DNA of 48,154 nt from an uncultured Pelagibacteraceae bacterium (GTDB lineage Bacteria; Pseudomonadota; Alphaproteobacteria; Pelagibacterales; Pelagibacteraceae). The stretch spans positions 1-48,154 of the forward strand of contig CACDZF010000007.1 of the NCBI GenBank assembly GCA_902557385.1, in the 5' to 3' direction. The position numbers and the translations under genes are program-made. This document shows, piece after piece, positions 45,439 to 48,154 of the stretch; within the stretch, counting starts at the first letter, position 1; every line of letters begins with the position of its first letter. The notes beneath the pieces were generated by a model, which saw only the letters and a program-made list of their open reading frames with translations, searched no databases and was not told where the DNA came from.

Positions 45439-46470
45439 TTAATTACCCATAGCAACTAGTTTGGTAGCATTAGTTCTAGTTGTTTTATACAACTTAGAGT
45501 CTAATGGCACTAAACCAATGTCTGCTAGGTAACCACCTTTTCCAATAGCTTTCTTAGTTGTGAATTCTTTCACAAACTCATGTAAGCCTGGAATTACTCC
45601 AACGTGAGCTTTTTTCACGTAGAAGAATAAAGGTCTAGCAACAGCATAACTGTAGTCTTGAATAGACTTCAATGATGGTTGTCCACCATCAATACTTGCT
45701 GCTTGTAATTTATCTTTTGCAGCTAAGAAATAACTGAAACCAAAGAAACCAAACATATCTTTATCTTGAGTTAACTTTTGGATGATTAAACTATCATTTT
45801 CTCCAACTTCAATAGCAGCACCATCTTCTCTGTAAAGTTTTTGAGGTTTTTTGTATTTTTTATTTCCAGCTTCAAAACCAGCTTTATAAAGAGCTTTAGC
45901 TTCTTTAGTCATACCTTTTTTCATTACTAAAGAATTCCAAGCATCTCTAGTTCCTGATGTTCCTGGTGGGATCATCACTGAAATTTTTTGTTTTGGTAAA
46001 CTAGAGTCAATTTGGTCCCAAGTTTTATAAATATTTGGAACTAATTTACCATCAACAACTGTATGAGCAGCTAGTGCTAAATACAAATGTTCTTTAGTAA
46101 AGTTTACTGGTTTTGCATCTTTGCTGTAAGCTAATGTAATACCATCGTTACCAATTACGATCTCAACGATTTCATTTACACCATTTTTCTTACATAGAGC
46201 TTTTTCTTTATCTTTCATAGCTCTTGATGCGTTTGTAATATCTGGATGTTGTTCACCTACACCAGCACAGAATAGTTTAGCTCCACCACCAGTACCAGTA
46301 GACTCGATTACAGGAGTTTTAAAACCTGTACCACCAAATCTTTCAGCAACAACTGTTGCATAAGGGAATACCGTAGAAGAACCAACTATCTTAATTTGAT
46401 CTCTTGCTTGAGCAACAGTTGCAATTGAAAGTGCAACTAAAGAAGCAATTATCATAGTTAGTTTTTTCAT
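45439..46470 (-). CDS. pstS: Phosphate ABC transporter substrate-binding protein
   Basis: Periplasmic high-affinity phosphate receptor. Residues 1-22 form a signal peptide (MKKLTMIIASLVALSIATVAQA). Phosphate-binding segments include VGSSTVFPYATVVAERF, ESTGTGGGAKLFC, DITNASRAM and PPGTSGTRDAW. Length is 343. The codon choice is slightly richer in G and C than neighbours, as expected for a highly expressed gene, and AAAGGA precedes the start. A Pho-box-like repeat lies about 70 bases upstream. Confidence 0.95.
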   Translation of the reverse strand: MKKLTMIIASLVALSIATVAQARDQIKIVGSSTVFPYATVVAERFGGTGFKTPVIESTGTGGGAKLFCAGVGEQHPDITNASRAMKDKEKALCKKNGVNEIVEIVIGNDGITLAYSKDAKPVNFTKEHLYLALAAHTVVDGKLVPNIYKTWDQIDSSLPKQKISVMIPPGTSGTRDAWNSLVMKKGMTKEAKALYKAGFEAGNKKYKKPQKLYREDGAAIEVGENDSLIIQKLTQDKDMFGFFGFSYFLAAKDKLQAASIDGGQPSLKSIQDYSYAVARPLFFYVKKAHVGVIPGLHEFVKEFTTKKAIGKGGYLADIGLVPLDSKLYKTTRTNATKLVAMGN

Positions 46471-46540
46471 TATCTTTAATCCTTTCGTTATTTATTAATT
46501 AAAAGATGACAGACTCGTATAAATTTATTGAATCTTTAAT

Positions 46541-46558
46541 ATTACAGAATTGTTACAC
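46541..46558 (-). promoter_or_regulatory. Pho-box-like direct repeat upstream of pstS
   Basis: On the minus strand two 7-base half sites, GTGTAAC and CTGTAAT, are spaced by four bases (AATT), so they repeat every 11 bases like the E. coli Pho box (CTGTCAT repeats). The second half site matches the consensus at six of seven positions. A further lone CTGTCAT lies nearer the gene. I cannot assign the -10 box with confidence. Confidence 0.6.
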
Positions 46559-46579
46559 TTTTGTTAAAAAGGTAACTTT

Positions 46580-47188
46580 TTAGTTGTATTTTTTTGATAT
46601 AATTATCTGATCAATATCAGTTTCTAGGCCACCAATACATGAAACAGGGTTTACTTGTTCATTAAGAGCTAGTTCAATGCTTGGACGTAAAGTTATTTCT
46701 AGTTTTACTAAGTTTACTAATTCTTCTCTAATTTCTTCATCATATCTCCAGCTTGGCCATGAACTTGGGGTTGAAAATATAGAGGTTAAATAACTTGTAG
46801 CCATAGTATATCTGTAATTACTCAAATTTTCATTCCTCAATAAAAAATCTCTTACAGAATTAAAAATATTCTTACATCTAAAAGAATCTGAAAAATAATT
46901 TTCCTTCTTGAGATTTTCATTCATAGGAACAGAAACAATTAAATCAATTGAATTTTTAGAATACGAGGTAACTACGTCTGTATAAAATTCAGCTTCAGTA
47001 ACTTCTAAATGATCTTTTATAGAAGGATATGAGGTTTTTAAATCTGCTTCTAATCTAAAAATTCCAATATCAAAAACTGTAAGTTGCTGATTTCTTAATA
47101 ATGTTGTGATATCTTTAGAAAAAACACTTGTTGTTATAGAACTTAACAAAAAAGCAAAAATCAAAATATTTTTGAATATTTTAACCAT
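46580..47188 (-). CDS. Unknown secreted protein between phoR and pstS
   Basis: I do not recognise this protein. It has 202 residues with a signal peptide (about 1-24, hydrophobic core ILIFAFLLSSITTSVF, likely cleavage near VFS-KD). The mature part is mixed alpha/beta with no repeats or membrane segments. Two cysteines, Cys105 (FRCKNIF) and Cys184 (NPVSCIGGLE), could form a disulfide in the periplasm. STPSSWPSWRYDEEIREEL is a distinctive segment. It lies between phoR and pstS on the same strand, so a role in phosphate sensing or scavenging is a reasonable hypothesis and no more. Confidence 0.75.
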   Translation of the reverse strand: MVKIFKNILIFAFLLSSITTSVFSKDITTLLRNQQLTVFDIGIFRLEADLKTSYPSIKDHLEVTEAEFYTDVVTSYSKNSIDLIVSVPMNENLKKENYFSDSFRCKNIFNSVRDFLLRNENLSNYRYTMATSYLTSIFSTPSSWPSWRYDEEIREELVNLVKLEITLRPSIELALNEQVNPVSCIGGLETDIDQIIISKKYN

Positions 47189-47278
47189 ATAAAAAATTAA
47201 TTAAAAGATTAACATTAATCAAGTAGAGAATTGTTAAAAAAACCTTCTAAAACTATTACAATATAATACTTTTTAAGT

Positions 47279-48154
47279 TTAAGTTTTCGCTGGTAAATAA
47301 ATTTGAATTTCAGTTCCTTGGTTTTCCTCACTTAGAATCTCATAGTGTCCACGATGTTGAGTAACTATATGTTTAACAATAGCTAATCCTAAACCAGTTC
47401 CACCAACCTTATTACTTTGTTCAAGATCTACTCTAAAAAATCTTTCTGTAATTCTAGAAATATATCTTTGAGGAATGCCAACACCTTCGTCTTTAACACT
47501 GATCATAAAATTTTTTTCTAACAATTTACCATCACTAATTTCACTTGATATAAAAATAGACTTATTTTCCTTTGAATACTTAATTGAATTATCTAAAAGA
47601 TTAGAAAAAACAGTTTGTAATTTTTTTTCATCTCCAATAACAACTGTTGGATTTGTGAGAGATAAATTAATATTTAATTTCTTTTTTTTTAAAACAATCT
47701 CAAAATTACTGATGATTGTTTTGAAAAGATCATTTATATTAACTAAAGAGTTTGGCCTTATGTGTTCTTCTAATTCAATTCTTGTGAGTATTAAAAGATC
47801 ATTAATTAAATTTTCCATTCTATTTGATTGATCAGTCATTATTTTCATAAATTTTTTTTTTGCTTTATCGTCTTCTGCCGCTGGACCTTCAATAGTTTCT
47901 AAAGATCCTTTGATAGCCATCAAGGGTGTTCTTAATTCATGGCTTACATTGGCGACAAAATCAGTTTTAAATTTTTGTGCTTTTGTAATTTCAGTAAAGT
48001 CTTTTAAAAATAACACAACAGAATCTGGTTCGGTAAACAAATGAGTTGGACCAGGAATAATATAAATTTTATAAAATTGATATGATGGCAAGTCTATTTC
48101 AATATCAATATTTTTTGTTTTATTTTCAACTATAGCTTTTTCAATATTTTCTAT
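47279..48154 (-). CDS. phoR: Phosphate regulon sensor kinase PhoR, partial (N-terminus outside window)
   Basis: Histidine kinase partner of PhoB. The frame continues without a stop to the window end, so the TTG at 48091 is not the true start. Visible parts are the end of a PAS-like sensor domain (VVLFLKDFTEITKAQ), the dimerisation helix with FVANVSHELRTPL (phosphoacceptor His), N box LLDNSIKYSKEN, G1 VKDEGVGIPQR and G2 GGTGLGLAIVKHI. Assignment to PhoR rests on the linked pst, phoU and phoB genes. Confidence 0.92.
   Translation of the reverse strand: MENIEKAIVENKTKNIDIEIDLPSYQFYKIYIIPGPTHLFTEPDSVVLFLKDFTEITKAQKFKTDFVANVSHELRTPLMAIKGSLETIEGPAAEDDKAKKKFMKIMTDQSNRMENLINDLLILTRIELEEHIRPNSLVNINDLFKTIISNFEIVLKKKKLNINLSLTNPTVVIGDEKKLQTVFSNLLDNSIKYSKENKSIFISSEISDGKLLEKNFMISVKDEGVGIPQRYISRITERFFRVDLEQSNKVGGTGLGLAIVKHIVTQHRGHYEILSEENQGTEIQIYLPAKT

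Noticed and set aside
47189..47278. GATTAA-TG-TTAATC inverted repeat before the unknown secreted gene
   Set aside because: Only six-base A/T arms; expected by chance at this base composition, and no Pho-type spacing was seen.

Overview
The window is a dense, strongly AT-rich stretch (roughly 30% G+C by eye) of a streamlined alphaproteobacterial chromosome. Gene content, AAA/ATT-rich codon use, tiny intergenic gaps and conserved alphaproteobacterial gene orders all suggest the SAR11 clade (Candidatus Pelagibacter or a close relative). No insertion sequence, prophage, integron, CRISPR array or rRNA was seen. No gap between genes exceeds about 200 bases. Almost every gene belongs to a known family; the interest lies in small unknown proteins, degenerate active sites, regulatory sites and extreme compaction.

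Layout. (1) Positions 1-5009, minus strand: rarD, mltB, an RlpA-like SPOR lipoprotein, dacC, tmk and a holB cut by the window start, mixing cell-wall and replication genes. (2) 5067-9106: tRNA-Ser(UGA), sdhE and recG divergent from a 24-base spacer, a DUF502 membrane protein, an M48 metalloprotease and tRNA-Lys(UUU). (3) 9157-14367, minus: ssb, gyrA, coaD, a secreted cyclophilin and tgt; uvrA diverges from ssb and is followed by a PuuD-like membrane protein. (4) 17964-28759, minus: dgt, argS, a small membrane protein, nagZ, scpA, scpB, tatA, tatB, tatC, serS, yajC, secD, secF. This joins chromosome segregation, cell-wall recycling and both protein-export routes. (5) 28810-30893: erpA-xthA, convergent with an Ldh-family oxidoreductase. 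(6) 30936-36192: a zinc and arsenic region. znuA diverges from znuC-znuB-zur across two tandem Zur-like palindromes, followed by a small membrane protein, arsC, an aquaporin, a Nudix hydrolase and a lysine-rich mini-protein. (7) 36382-48154: a phosphate region. ppk1-ppx, a SixA-like phosphatase, and a minus-strand run phoR (cut by the window end), an unknown secreted protein, pstS, pstC, pstA, pstB, phoU, phoB.

How the genes fit together. Regions 6 and 7 form a nutrient-stress block: zinc uptake under Zur, phosphate uptake and sensing under PhoR/PhoB, polyphosphate synthesis and breakdown, and a route to dispose of arsenate, which enters cells as a phosphate mimic. A Pho-box-like direct repeat precedes pstS, and a terminator-like hairpin between pstS and pstC could keep PstS in excess of the permease. 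Translation looks tightly coupled: many same-strand neighbours overlap by exactly 1, 4 or 8 bases, and several convergent pairs overlap at their 3' ends.

I found no clear undescribed multi-gene system. The best leads are the unknown secreted protein between phoR and pstS, the lysine-rich mini-protein with a near-perfect ribosome binding site, a TGT enzyme lacking two zinc ligands, and an RlpA homologue without its catalytic pair. All assignments come from reading motifs and context; no database search was run.
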